In this document: piece after piece, positions 53,580 through 62,201 of the stretch
Layout: each line of letters starts with the position of its first letter
How positions within the stretch are numbered: the first letter of the stretch is position 1
DNA from: an uncultured Acidimicrobiales bacterium
Lineage (GTDB): Bacteria; Actinomycetota; Acidimicrobiia; Acidimicrobiales; Aldehydirespiratoraceae
NCBI GenBank assembly: GCA_951812975.1
Contig: CATOTC010000003.1
Location: 62,001-126,000 of the forward strand
Length of the DNA stretch: 64,000 bases
Direction: 5' to 3'
Notes under the pieces: model-generated
Told to the model about the DNA's origin: nothing
The model's input: only the letters and a program-made list of their open reading frames with translations
Databases searched by the model: none
Translations under genes and position numbers: made by a program

Positions 53580-53939
53580 GTGCGCCAACTCCGGGTCGTT
53601 TTCCAGACCGACCGCTACGACGACAGCGTGGCATTCTATTCCGACGTCCTCGGGCTCGACATAGCCGACTCCTGGGGCGGACCCACAGCGCGGGGATGTC
53701 TGTTCGCTTGGGAGGGAACACTCGTCGAGTTCTACGAAGGGGACTGGATCGAATCCGGTACACAACTGGCGATAGAGGTCGCCGACGCCGACGCCGAGTA
53801 CGCCCGACTGGTGGCCGCGGGAGCCGATCCACAAGAGCCTGCCGACATGCCCTGGGGGCACCGAAGCGTATTCCTTGCCGACCCCCACGGAAATCAACTC
53901 AACTTCTTCCAAGTCAACCCACAACCGTCCGAATCGTGA
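53580..53939 (+). CDS. VOC/glyoxalase-family protein
   Basis: 119 residues (VFQTDRYDDSVAFYSDVLGLDIADSWGG ... HRSVFLADPHGNQLNFFQ). Different branch from the MAITG group. GTG 53580 is preferred to the longer frame because TATAGT ends 6 nt before it and family similarity begins there. Its stop overlaps the creatininase GTG. Confidence 0.85.
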   Translation: MRQLRVVFQTDRYDDSVAFYSDVLGLDIADSWGGPTARGCLFAWEGTLVEFYEGDWIESGTQLAIEVADADAEYARLVAAGADPQEPADMPWGHRSVFLADPHGNQLNFFQVNPQPSES

Positions 53940-54706
53940 GCCGCCGCTACGAGGATCTGACCGGCCCGGAGATCGCCAATGCCGTCTCGGCTTCCTCCAT
54001 TCTCCTGCTGCCCGTCGGCGCTGTCGAACAACACGGCCCCCACCTCCCCCTCTCTGTCGACCACGTAATCGCCCACGAGACCGCCACCGCGATCGTCGAA
54101 GAATGCGGCGACGAACTCGACATCTGGCAGCTTCCCACTATCTCGATCTCCAAATCGAACGAGCACGCCTGGTCGGCGGGCACGCTCTCCCTCTCTCCCG
54201 ACACGCTGCTGGCGATGCTGCGGGACATCAGCCGCTCAATCAGTGCGACGGATGCCGAGCGGCTCGTGCTGCTCAACGGCCACGGGGGCAACACCAGCCA
54301 TCTCGAGACGGCTCTCCGGGAGCTTCGCTACGAGTTCGGCTTGAAAACGTTTCTTATGCACCCCTTTCTCCCTCCCGCCTACGGAGGAGCGTCAACCGAG
54401 AACGAACTGGGGATGGGGATTCACGGCGGACTCGACGAGACATCGGTCTTCATGCACCTCAGACCAGACCAGGTCCGACTCGACAAGGCAACCAGGCGGG
54501 TACCGGAGGCCCTCGCCGAGAATACCCATGTGAAATTCGGAGGTTCGGTCTCATTCGGTTGGCTGTCGAACGACTTCAACCCCGACGGCTATATCGGAGA
54601 CCCGACCGGTGCCACCGCCGAGCGAGGAAAGCAACTCTTCGAGCATTCCGTGGCCGTGCTGAGCGAAGCGATGCGGGAGGTCAAGACCTTCGACTTCGGC
54701 CGATGA
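53936..54706 (+). CDS. Creatininase-family amidohydrolase
   Basis: 256 residues. Metal ligands Glu31, His33 and Asp42 in GAVEQHGPHLPLSVD, His in LNGHGGN, and Glu in GLDETS. The family opens cyclic amides (creatinine), cleaves formamide-type bonds, or trims mycofactocin precursor; no mycofactocin genes are present. GTG start overlaps the VOC stop (GTGA). Confidence 0.9.
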   Translation: MSRRYEDLTGPEIANAVSASSILLLPVGAVEQHGPHLPLSVDHVIAHETATAIVEECGDELDIWQLPTISISKSNEHAWSAGTLSLSPDTLLAMLRDISRSISATDAERLVLLNGHGGNTSHLETALRELRYEFGLKTFLMHPFLPPAYGGASTENELGMGIHGGLDETSVFMHLRPDQVRLDKATRRVPEALAENTHVKFGGSVSFGWLSNDFNPDGYIGDPTGATAERGKQLFEHSVAVLSEAMREVKTFDFGR

Positions 54707-54810
54707 CACGCACGAAACGCGCCGGAACCGATGCGCAGCCGCCATACTCAGGTGGATTACAGTGAGCGAATACTGCTAACACCCAGCAAGCAACAAGGGA
54801 GACTTCAAGC

Positions 54811-55350
54811 ATGAGTGTAGGGGCCGCACTGCGCCGACGGCGCAACGAACTCGGCATGACACTGCGAGAACTCGCCGAAGAGGCCGAGTTGACGAGCGGG
54901 TTCTTGTCACAGGTGGAGAACGACCATGTGTCGCCTTCGTTGAAGTCTCTCGGACGCATCGCTGAGGTTCTGCGCTTTCCACTGTTCCAGCTCTTGAGCA
55001 CCCATGCCAGCAATCCCGTCGTGCGCGCTGACGAGCGGATTGCGGTCCCGTGGATGGACACCGGCGTCGAGGCCGTGTTGCTGACGCCTTATCGGGACTG
55101 GCAGATGATGCCGTTCCACCGCACAATGGCGCCGGGCGAACGGGTCCCAGCGGTCCGTCTCGAGCGGGCCCGCGAGGAGTGGTACTACGTGCTGGAAGGA
55201 GCCATTGAGATCACCCTCACCAATGACGAGTGCTTCGTTTTGGGAGAGGGCGACGCGATCCACTTCGAGAGCAGCCGGCTCCACGAGGTCGCCAACCCGA
55301 CAGACAAGACGGCTACGTTCATCTGCATGATGACGCCACCGCAGTTGTAA
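54811..55350 (+). CDS. XRE-family regulator with C-terminal cupin
   Basis: 179 residues: HTH at 1-60 (LRRRRNELGMTLRELAEEAELTSGFLSQVENDHVSPSLKSLGRIAEVL) and a cupin sensor from about 105 (WYYVLEGAIEITLTNDECFVLGEGDAIHFESSRLHEVANPTD). Such regulators often control transport or catabolism of amino-acid-like compounds. AGGGAGACTTCAAGC precedes the ATG. Probable regulator of this island. Confidence 0.92.
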   Translation: MSVGAALRRRRNELGMTLRELAEEAELTSGFLSQVENDHVSPSLKSLGRIAEVLRFPLFQLLSTHASNPVVRADERIAVPWMDTGVEAVLLTPYRDWQMMPFHRTMAPGERVPAVRLERAREEWYYVLEGAIEITLTNDECFVLGEGDAIHFESSRLHEVANPTDKTATFICMMTPPQL

Positions 55351-55379
55351 GGGCTTAGCGCCAACCCTGCAGGGGGGAG

Positions 55380-56864
55380 TCAGACGGTCAGCCGCCGGGC
55401 CCGACGGACCAGGGACCTCGCCACCAGCAGGCTTCCCACCGCGATCGTCCCGGTTACGGCGTAGACCCACACGACACCGTGGCGGATCGCGTCGTTGGTC
55501 TTGGCGCCGAGAGCGACGTCTTCCCCGGCGATGACGTCGCGCACCGCCTCGACGTCGCCGACCTGAAGGTCGACGACCAGAAGAAGGACAGCACCCGCAA
55601 GGGCCACGCCGTACATGATGCCGAGTTGTCGGACGAACTCATGGGCCGCGGACAGACGGCCCATCTCTGTTTGTTCACCATGGGCTTGGAGAAGCGTGAG
55701 TCCTGCCGTGCTCACCAGACCGAGGGACACGCCAATGAATGTCAGGGCCACGAACAACACCGGCAGGGGCCAACTGATGAGGGCGACGGTGGTGCCGGCT
55801 AGGACTAGCGACGGGATCAGCAGCCAACAACCGAGCCGGATCACCTCGGATCCGCGCCAGTCGTGGAGCAGTCGACTGTATGCGAGTGACCCCAAGGTCC
55901 AACCCACAGCCAGGAACACCAGCGTGAAGGCCGCGAACTCCACCGACCGACCACGGGCGGTCTGGACGTAGAGGGGCAGGAAATTGTCTGATGCGATCGC
56001 AATGAAGATCGCAAGGCCAGAAATCGTGTGGATCTCCAGCAGCGGGAACCGGGTCAGGTGTTCGCGGGCCAGCACCGGTTCATCGACACGGCCACTGTGG
56101 TGCCAGTAGATCCTCGCCACCACTGCGGTCGCAGCCATCGCCGCAGCAACAGCCCACCAGCGCGCCCCGACCTGAGACACGGCCGTCAACGAGCAGACAA
56201 TGAAGAGGACGAGCAGTCCGGTTCCCCTCCAGTCGGTCTGGATCCGGGCCGGGCGGTCGCGGGTCGTGGGCAATGTCACCCAACCGGTTGCCAACGCGAC
56301 CATGATCAGCGGCAGCTGCACAATGAAGACGACCCTCCACCCTCCGAGGGCGAGCATGATGCCGGCCAAAGCCGGGCCACCGAGGCCCATCGCCCCGAAC
56401 ATCACCGACTGCGCTGCAAAGGCGCGGGGGCGGAGCTTGTGGGGATAGGCCAAGCCGATTGTCGCGGTCGAGACCGCGAATACGAATCCTTCGCCGAATC
56501 CCTGGAGCGTGCGTGCCAGTACGAGCATCGGCATCGACGGTGCCGCCGCGGCCGCGGCTGTGAACAGCAGGAGCCAGATCCCAGTGAAGCGGAAGGTCCG
56601 ACGCACCCCTACGGCATCGATGACCGGGCCGGCGACCACGACTGCGATGGCTGATGTCGCGAAGTAGCCGGTGAACACCCAGGGCAGCAAGGCCACCTGA
56701 CCGAGATCCTCGGCGATTGTCGACAGGGCGGCGACCAGGGAGAGCCCGCCGAATCCGACGACCGCCGCGATGGTCAGGTTGGCGACGGTGATCCGCAGGT
56801 ACACCCTCGACCAGATGCCGGTGCCCCTGCCGGTGTCGGGTCCGCCGTCGGGGTCGTCCCTCAT
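55380..56864 (-). CDS. MFS transporter (DHA2-like, about 14 TM)
   Basis: 494 residues with about 14 hydrophobic segments and the MFS loop GPVIDAVGVRRTFR. Resembles drug/proton antiporters. May export a toxic intermediate or the island's product. Convergent with the XRE-cupin gene and divergent from the RidA gene. Confidence 0.88.
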   Translation of the reverse strand: MRDDPDGGPDTGRGTGIWSRVYLRITVANLTIAAVVGFGGLSLVAALSTIAEDLGQVALLPWVFTGYFATSAIAVVVAGPVIDAVGVRRTFRFTGIWLLLFTAAAAAAPSMPMLVLARTLQGFGEGFVFAVSTATIGLAYPHKLRPRAFAAQSVMFGAMGLGGPALAGIMLALGGWRVVFIVQLPLIMVALATGWVTLPTTRDRPARIQTDWRGTGLLVLFIVCSLTAVSQVGARWWAVAAAMAATAVVARIYWHHSGRVDEPVLAREHLTRFPLLEIHTISGLAIFIAIASDNFLPLYVQTARGRSVEFAAFTLVFLAVGWTLGSLAYSRLLHDWRGSEVIRLGCWLLIPSLVLAGTTVALISWPLPVLFVALTFIGVSLGLVSTAGLTLLQAHGEQTEMGRLSAAHEFVRQLGIMYGVALAGAVLLLVVDLQVGDVEAVRDVIAGEDVALGAKTNDAIRHGVVWVYAVTGTIAVGSLLVARSLVRRARRLTV

Positions 56865-56959
56865 GACTGGGCCAGGAGCGTCGGTGCGAGCATGCCTTAC
56901 CGCAGTGTAGCCGGGTACTTAAGTCTCACCGAACAGAAATTGGCATATATGATCGCCGT

Positions 56960-56965
56960 TATAAT
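56960..56965 (+). promoter_or_regulatory. TATAAT -10 box of the RidA gene
   Basis: Consensus -10, 19 nt before ATG 56985, with GAAGGAG at good spacing in between, so this gene has a conventional leader. TTGGCA upstream is at suboptimal spacing. Confidence 0.6.
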
Positions 56966-56984
56966 CCTATGAAGGAGTGTCAAC

Positions 56985-57368
56985 ATGAATCGCGCGGTGT
57001 CCCCCTCCGAGATCGCTCCACCAGCCGCCAACTACCTGCACGCGGTCTTGAGTGCCCACCCGTCGAGACTGCTCCACACCTCGGGCGTGGTTCCCGTCCG
57101 TCCCGACGGAAGCGTGCCCGACAGTATCGCCGAGCAAGCCGCTGTGGTGTGGGCCAATCTCCACGCGATCCTGGCCGACGCCGAGATGTCCGTTGATGAC
57201 ATTGTCTCGGTGACGACCTACGTCGTCGCCGGGGAAAATCTGAATCCGGTCATGGCCGCCCGTGACGCTGCCCTGGGAGACCACCGCGCCGCTTCCACAC
57301 TCGTCACCGTGCCGGAACTGGCTCAGCCTGCATGGCTCTTGGAGGTCGCGGTCGTCGCCGTTCGATGA
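56985..57368 (+). CDS. RidA/YjgF-family protein
   Basis: 127 residues (LLHTSGVVPVRPDGSVPDSIAEQAAVVWANLHAILADAEMSVDDIVSVTTYVVAG ... STLVTVPELAQPAWLLEVAVVAVR). The key Arg position is replaced in STLVTVPELAQP (no R-x-P-V block), so imine deaminase activity is doubtful. Located just before the ABC uptake genes; RutC-like helper role is possible. Confidence 0.87.
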   Translation: MNRAVSPSEIAPPAANYLHAVLSAHPSRLLHTSGVVPVRPDGSVPDSIAEQAAVVWANLHAILADAEMSVDDIVSVTTYVVAGENLNPVMAARDAALGDHRAASTLVTVPELAQPAWLLEVAVVAVR

Positions 57369-57396
57369 CGAACAACACGTGATTGTGCACCATTCC

Positions 57397-57443
57397 TAAC
57401 TTTGTTTAGGCTTCGTACACTCCACATGCTGTGTGTTAGCTTT
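57397..57443 (+). promoter_or_regulatory. Shared promoter element, copy 1 (ABC ATPase)
   Basis: TTTAGG-N4-GTACAC followed by CCNCAT and TAGCTT (57437-57442). TAGCTT ends 7 nt before the ATG at 57450, so the message is leaderless. The same element precedes the substrate-binding protein gene. CCTAA and TTAGG form a small dyad at its left end. Confidence 0.7.
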
Positions 57444-57449
57444 CTGTGT

Positions 57450-58223
57450 ATGGAGAGCGTGCGGTCCGAGAGGGTCTTGGCCGACATGGATGGATCAGCG
57501 CTGGAGTTCAACCGAGTGTCGATGGTGTTCCCCGACGGGACCGAGGCGCTGCAGGACGTCTCGTTCTCCGTCGAACCGGGCGAGTTCGTCACGATCGTCG
57601 GCCCGTCCGGTTGCGGCAAGTCGACACTGTTGAGAATCGCCTCTGGGCTGCTCGATCCCTCCAGCGGCTCGGTCGAAGTAGACCAGGAACGGATCGGCTA
57701 TGTGTTCCAGGACGCGACCCTCATGCCCTGGCGGACCGTCCAGGGCAACGTCGAGCTGATACCTGAACTGCACGGTTACAAGAAAACCGAACGACAAGCG
57801 CTCACGAAGGCCGTCATCGATCTGGTCGGGCTCAACGGTTTTGAGAAGCACTACCCGAAATCGCTGTCGGGCGGTATGAAGATGCGCGTCTCTCTGGCCC
57901 GGACCCTGACTCTCAGACCACCCGTCTTCCTCTTCGACGAGCCCTTCGGCGCACTCGACGAGATCAACCGGGAGCGCCTGAACGAAGAGACCCAAGAGCT
58001 TTTCAAGAACGAAGGATTTGCCGGCCTGTTCATCACCCACTCGATCCCTGAGGCGGTGTTCATGTCGACACGGGTGCTGGTGATGTCGGCCCGGCCCGGT
58101 CAACTGGTCGCCGAATTCGACGTTCCCTTCAAATTTCCTCGGAAACCCGGTCTCCGTTTCGACCCTCAGTTCGCCGAGTTGAGTGGCAAGGTGTCGAAGG
58201 CCCTCCGCGGAGCGTACACGTGA
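57450..58223 (+). CDS. ABC transporter ATPase (SsuB/TauB type)
   Basis: 257 residues. Walker A GPSGCGKST, Q-loop YVFQDATLMPWRTV, signature LSGGMKMRVSLA, Walker B VFLFDEPFGALDE, H-loop FITHSIPEAV. Nitrate/sulfonate/taurine class by its MPWRTVQGNV segment. ATG 57450 is chosen from the leaderless promoter. Coupled to the permease by GTGA overlap. Confidence 0.94.
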   Translation: MESVRSERVLADMDGSALEFNRVSMVFPDGTEALQDVSFSVEPGEFVTIVGPSGCGKSTLLRIASGLLDPSSGSVEVDQERIGYVFQDATLMPWRTVQGNVELIPELHGYKKTERQALTKAVIDLVGLNGFEKHYPKSLSGGMKMRVSLARTLTLRPPVFLFDEPFGALDEINRERLNEETQELFKNEGFAGLFITHSIPEAVFMSTRVLVMSARPGQLVAEFDVPFKFPRKPGLRFDPQFAELSGKVSKALRGAYT

Positions 58224-59104
58224 GCGAGATCCCGGTCCCCGACCATGCCATGGAGGAGGCGGTTGCCGACGTGGCAGAAGGAGCCTCGGTCGCCACCCCA
58301 GCAGCGCGACGACGGATCACCCTGGTCGATGTGGCGGGTCCGACGCTCATCTTTGCCGTGTCCCTCGGCTGCTGGTACTGGCTGAGCTATTTCGGGATGT
58401 CGGAGAACCGGAGGTTCCTGGTGCCGCCGCTCCATGAGGTAGTCCAGGAGGGCTTCCTCGACTGGACGAACTTCTCCATAATGCTCAACGCCTTGTGGCT
58501 TACGACCCAGGTCGCGTTCTGGGGACTCGGTATCGCCATCGTGTTGGGAATGACGCTCGCGATCCTGATGAGCCAGGCTCGATGGGTCGAACGCTCCGCA
58601 TGGCCGTACGCGGTCGCGCTCCAGAGCTTCCCGATCCTCGCTCTCGTCCCCCTCATCGGCATCGTGTTCGACTACAACTTCAACGCTCGCGTGCTGGTGT
58701 GCATAATCATCGCGATCTTCCCGATCATCAACAACACGCTTTTCGGGATCCAGTCGGTGGAGTCGGGACACCACGACCTGTTAACGCTTCACAACGCGTC
58801 GCGCTGGACGCGGCTGTGGAAGCTGCAACTCCCTGCCGCTTCACCAGCCATATTTGCCGGGTTTCGCATCTCGGCAGGACTCTCAGTGGTCGGTGCGATC
58901 GTCGGTGACTTCTTCTTCCGCAAGGGCGACAAGGGTATTGGCATCCTCATCGACCAATACGCTTCGCGGACAACGACGCTCCCCCGCCTCTACGCCGCCA
59001 CTATCCTCGCTGGAGCTCTTGGCTATGTTGTGTTCTCGGGGTTCGGGTTTCTCACCAAGGCAGTCACTGGCAAGTGGCACGAATCGTCTGATATTCCGGG
59101 TTAG
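58220..59104 (+). CDS. ABC transporter permease (SsuC/TauC type)
   Basis: 294 residues with about six TM segments and the EAA-like loop near ASRWTRLWKLQLPAASPAIFAGFRISAG. Forms the channel with the ATPase. The binding protein is encoded 540 bp downstream in a separate unit. Confidence 0.93.
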   Translation: MSEIPVPDHAMEEAVADVAEGASVATPAARRRITLVDVAGPTLIFAVSLGCWYWLSYFGMSENRRFLVPPLHEVVQEGFLDWTNFSIMLNALWLTTQVAFWGLGIAIVLGMTLAILMSQARWVERSAWPYAVALQSFPILALVPLIGIVFDYNFNARVLVCIIIAIFPIINNTLFGIQSVESGHHDLLTLHNASRWTRLWKLQLPAASPAIFAGFRISAGLSVVGAIVGDFFFRKGDKGIGILIDQYASRTTTLPRLYAATILAGALGYVVFSGFGFLTKAVTGKWHESSDIPG

Positions 59105-59132
59105 CCGCGCCGCGATTTCTTTGGCCGGCCGG

Positions 59133-59492
59133 CTAGTCGCTGGGTTCGTACACGACCATCTCGACCCCGCCCGGGAGCACCATCACAATCACCTTGCCCC
59201 AGCCCTCGTCTTTCGGTTCGCCTCGGAACTCAATCCCCTTGTTCCTCAATTCCGCAACCGTCGCGTCGATGTCGTCACACACGAACCCCACCTCGTGGGT
59301 TATCCGATCACCGCGGTGGACATCAAAGTCGGGGGGACCGGGGTGTGGCTCCATCGTCGCCGGAGGACAATCGAAGAGCATGAAGCCATTGTCGAACTCC
59401 ACGTGCGGGAACTCGAACACGTCGTGCATCACCGCGCGGAATGCATCGACCTCGGAGGAGTAGAGCAGGGTGTGCAGTCCAGTGATGGCCAT
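59133..59492 (-). CDS. VOC-family protein, paralogue 2
   Basis: 119 residues (MAITGLHTLLYSSEVDAFRAVMHDVFEFPH ... GWGKVIVMVLPGGVEMVVYEPSD). Lies antisense between the permease and binding-protein genes of the ABC system. ATG 59492 is used with AAAGGCGAAC upstream. Confidence 0.87.
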   Translation of the reverse strand: MAITGLHTLLYSSEVDAFRAVMHDVFEFPHVEFDNGFMLFDCPPATMEPHPGPPDFDVHRGDRITHEVGFVCDDIDATVAELRNKGIEFRGEPKDEGWGKVIVMVLPGGVEMVVYEPSD

Positions 59493-59550
59493 TGTCAGTT
59501 CGCCTTTCCAGCGACGACGCAACCCTAGTACGGGTGTCGGTCGCAGTTGT

Positions 59551-59597
59551 TAATTTTGGTTTAGGTATTGTACACACCGCATTCTATGCATTAACTT
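59551..59597 (+). promoter_or_regulatory. Shared promoter element, copy 2 (substrate-binding protein)
   Basis: TTTAGG-N4-GTACAC, CCGCAT and TAACTT match copy 1 at almost every conserved position. TTGTAC (59568-59573), 18 nt, TAACTT (59592-59597) gives a promoter about 47 nt before the ATG at 59645. Confidence 0.7.
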
Positions 59598-59644
59598 AGG
59601 TTGCCTGGGGCCGCTTGGTCCAATGAGGGGGAGGAACATCACCA

Positions 59645-60964
59645 ATGTTCACTAGAAATACGAAGTACTGCGGAACATCCAGCCGAACGCTGCGAAATCG
59701 GCGAATGCACCGCCCGAGGGGAATACTCAAACTCTTGGCGGTGCTGCTAACGCTGTTTCTTGTCGCAGTCGCCTGCGGCGACGACGACGGTGCTGACGAT
59801 GCCGCCGACACTGGCGACGACGCCGCTGAAACCGGTGACGACACAGGCGACGACATGGGCGAGGATGCCGCTGACGATGCTGCTGACGACATGGGCGACG
59901 ACATGGACGAGGACGATTCCTTGGAAGGCGTGCTCGCCGGCGTGTGTCCGGACCCGCTCATCGTCCAGACCGACTGGCACGCACAGGCCGAACACGGCCC
60001 CACCTACGAGTTGCTCGGCCAGGACTACGAGGCTGCCAACGGCACCGTCAGAGGCACGCTTGTCGCCAGCGGCGAGGTCGACACCGGTATCGACATCGAG
60101 ATCCGCGAGGGTGGCCCAGCGATCGGTTGGCAGCAGGTCTCATCGCAGATGTACCAAGATCCCGAGATCTTCTTCGGCTATTCCAGCACCGACGGTTCCG
60201 TGGGGAGTTCACTGGACCAGCCGATCGTCTCGCTCGTCAGCCTGCTCGAGGTGAACCCGCAGATGATCATGTGGAACCCCGAGCAGTTCCCGGGTGTCGA
60301 GAGCGTTGCGGACCTCGGTGACGACACCAGCATCGTGGCTTTCTTCGGGGCGCACTACCTGTACTGGCTCATCGACGCGGGGATTGTCGACGCGGGCCAG
60401 ATCGACGGGTCCTACGACGGGGGCGTGACTCGATTCGTCGCTGAGGACGGTGCCTTCGGGCAACAGGGTTACGCGTCGGCTGAGCCCTACATCTACGAGT
60501 CCGAGACGCCGGAGTACGGCAAAGCGGTCCAGTACGAGCTCCTGCACGACATGGGTTTCCAGACGTACTCGCAGAACCTCGGTGTGCGGCCAGAACGCAT
60601 TGAGGAGGACAGGGCTTGCCTCGAACTGCTCGTCCCGATCAGCCAGCAGGCTGCTGTCGACTACGTGAACGACGGTGCTGAGACCAATCAGGCGATCATC
60701 GACATCAACGAGATATACGACGACGGTTGGGTCTACAGCATCGGTCTCGCCGAATTCGCCAACAGGGAGTTCGGCCGCCTCGGCCTGATCGGCAACGGTC
60801 CTGACGACACAGTCGGCAATTTCGACATGGACCGTGTCCAGACGCTCGTCGAACAGATGATACCGGTGTTCGCCAACCCCGAGATCAACATTGAGATCGT
60901 CGAGGGGATCACCGCCGAGGACATCGTCTCGAACGAGTTCATCGACGAGAGCATCGGTTTCTAG
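59645..60964 (+). CDS. ABC transporter substrate-binding lipoprotein with Asp-rich linker
   Basis: 439 residues. Long basic n-region, hydrophobic core LKLLAVLLTLFLVAVAC with lipid Cys44, then about 48 residues made almost only of Asp, Ala, Gly, Glu, Thr and Met. A periplasmic-binding fold of the NMT1/ThiY/SsuA type follows (VIVQTDWHAQAEHGPTYELL-like start, IGWQQVSSQMYQDPEIFFGY). Ligand likely a small organic nitrogen or sulfur compound. GGAGG precedes ATG 59645. Confidence 0.9.
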   Translation: MFTRNTKYCGTSSRTLRNRRMHRPRGILKLLAVLLTLFLVAVACGDDDGADDAADTGDDAAETGDDTGDDMGEDAADDAADDMGDDMDEDDSLEGVLAGVCPDPLIVQTDWHAQAEHGPTYELLGQDYEAANGTVRGTLVASGEVDTGIDIEIREGGPAIGWQQVSSQMYQDPEIFFGYSSTDGSVGSSLDQPIVSLVSLLEVNPQMIMWNPEQFPGVESVADLGDDTSIVAFFGAHYLYWLIDAGIVDAGQIDGSYDGGVTRFVAEDGAFGQQGYASAEPYIYESETPEYGKAVQYELLHDMGFQTYSQNLGVRPERIEEDRACLELLVPISQQAAVDYVNDGAETNQAIIDINEIYDDGWVYSIGLAEFANREFGRLGLIGNGPDDTVGNFDMDRVQTLVEQMIPVFANPEINIEIVEGITAEDIVSNEFIDESIGF

Positions 60965-60990
60965 CCGGTTCTCGACTCGACCCACTCGAG

Positions 60991-61017
60991 CAGGCGCCTC
61001 TCCCCCGGCGCCTGTTT
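60991..61017 (+). terminator. Rho-independent terminator after the binding-protein gene
   Basis: CAGGCGCC and GGCGCCTG form a perfect 8-bp GC-rich stem with an 8-nt loop, followed by TTT, 27 nt after the stop. Confidence 0.85.
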
Positions 61018-61113
61018 CCTCACAACAAACTTCAATTGGTTTGTTACTGTCCCGTTCGCGATGGCGAGTTGGCGTCCACGGCGCTGATCCGTCGATCGAC
61101 GAAAGGCCCTCAG

Positions 61114-61572
61114 ATGCGTGACACCCTCTTGAGCATCCACATTCTGGCCGCCGGCGCGTGGTTCGGCGCCAACGTGGTCGGGTTCCTGGTCAACCCCCGG
61201 ATCAACCCCTCAGCACACGCGATCGCTACGGACAACTGGCACCACACCGTCGTCAGAATCAAACAGCGGTACATCTATACGCCGGCCCAACTACTGGTCC
61301 TGATCACGGGTGTGCTGCTGCTGATCGCAGTCGACGACACGCCATACAAGATGACCGACGCCTTCGTGTTGATCGGCTTCCTCGCCCTCGTCGTGGCGGT
61401 ACTGAGCGGGATCTATTTCGCGCGCCAGGGCGCCAGGGTCGGCGCGGCCTACGACGCAGGCGACACCGAGGCTGCGGGGTCGATCGAACAGAGGATCGCC
61501 ATGTGGTCGCTCGTCGACATGGCTGTCATTGTGGTGACCATGGTTGCGATGGTCGACACTTGGGGCGTTTGA
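61114..61572 (+). CDS. Four-TM membrane protein, copy 1
   Basis: 152 residues with four hydrophobic segments (LLSIHILAAGAWFGANVVGFLV first; AMWSLVDMAVIVVTMVAMV last). Similar to DUF2269-like proteins with a short invariant start MRDTLL. GAAAGGCCCTCAG precedes ATG 61114; the longer frame is not used. A paralogue of equal length, about half identical, is inverted at 62.6-63.1 kb. Confidence 0.8.
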   Translation: MRDTLLSIHILAAGAWFGANVVGFLVNPRINPSAHAIATDNWHHTVVRIKQRYIYTPAQLLVLITGVLLLIAVDDTPYKMTDAFVLIGFLALVVAVLSGIYFARQGARVGAAYDAGDTEAAGSIEQRIAMWSLVDMAVIVVTMVAMVDTWGV

Positions 61573-61601
61573 CCGACCCGACACAGAAAGGAACGCTGCA
61601 T

Positions 61602-61742
61602 ATGGCGATCACTGGACTGCACACCATCCTCTACTCCACCGAGGATCAGGACAACTGGCGATTCGCTCCGAGGAGCAGGTGGAGCCCGGGCCTCTCAGTG
61701 CACCAGTGGCCTACCTGTCTCGAGCAGCGTCTTGAGCCCTGA
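61602..61742 (+). pseudogene. VOC-family fragment, paralogue 4
   Basis: 46 codons. The first 14 (MAITGLHTILYSTE) are those of the VOC paralogues, with AAAGGAACGC before the ATG. After that the sequence is unrelated, so the gene was truncated by the join to the SRPBCC gene region; its end overlaps that gene's 3' end. Confidence 0.75.
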
Positions 61743-62168
61743 GATGATGAAGGGTATGTGGTCGACGGTGTCGGCCAGCTTCTTGCTGTCCGGAGGGGCG
61801 TCGTAGAGCTCGACCGTGATCTTGGTGAGCCCCATCTTCTCGTCCTCGAGCCGGTACACCTCGCGCACCGGACCCTCAGCCTCGAGCTCAGGGTCCCAGT
61901 GAGCGTGAAATGTCACTTCCAGCCGGTTCGGTGCGTCGATGGCGATCACCTTGCCGTCGGCGACAACCTCGCCGTCACGGGTGACGTGTTCGACCGACGC
62001 ACCCGGCGTCCAATCAGATCGAACACCGGTGCCGTACTCAGCCATGCCGAGATCGGGATGGCAGGGTCCGCGGTACTGAGAGGTTAACTCGCCATCGGTG
62101 ATGCCGCGCCAGACCTCGTCGAGACCGGCGCCGATATAGGCCTTGTACACATGAACAGGTTCTGACAT
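61695..62168 (-). CDS. SRPBCC (AHSA1-like) domain protein
   Basis: 157-residue helix-grip protein (HVYKAYIGAGLDEVWRGITDGELTSQYRG ... VREVYRLEDEKMGLTKITVELYD). Binds hydrophobic ligands; role unknown. AAAGGAAG precedes the ATG. It sits in the middle of an inverted duplication of the membrane protein and VOC pair. Confidence 0.88.
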   Translation of the reverse strand: MSEPVHVYKAYIGAGLDEVWRGITDGELTSQYRGPCHPDLGMAEYGTGVRSDWTPGASVEHVTRDGEVVADGKVIAIDAPNRLEVTFHAHWDPELEAEGPVREVYRLEDEKMGLTKITVELYDAPPDSKKLADTVDHIPFIISGLKTLLETGRPLVH

Positions 62169-62201
62169 AGAGACTTCCTTTCGTCGTGTTCAGCGGCCGG
62201 T

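Noticed and set aside
53936-54706. Creatininase as mycofactocin peptidase MftE
   Set aside because: No other mycofactocin genes are in the window; general creatininase-family call is safer.
59775-59925. Asp-rich repeat tract as a frameshift artefact
   Set aside because: Frame stays open on both sides, signal peptide and binding domain are in the same frame, and such linkers occur in lipoproteins.
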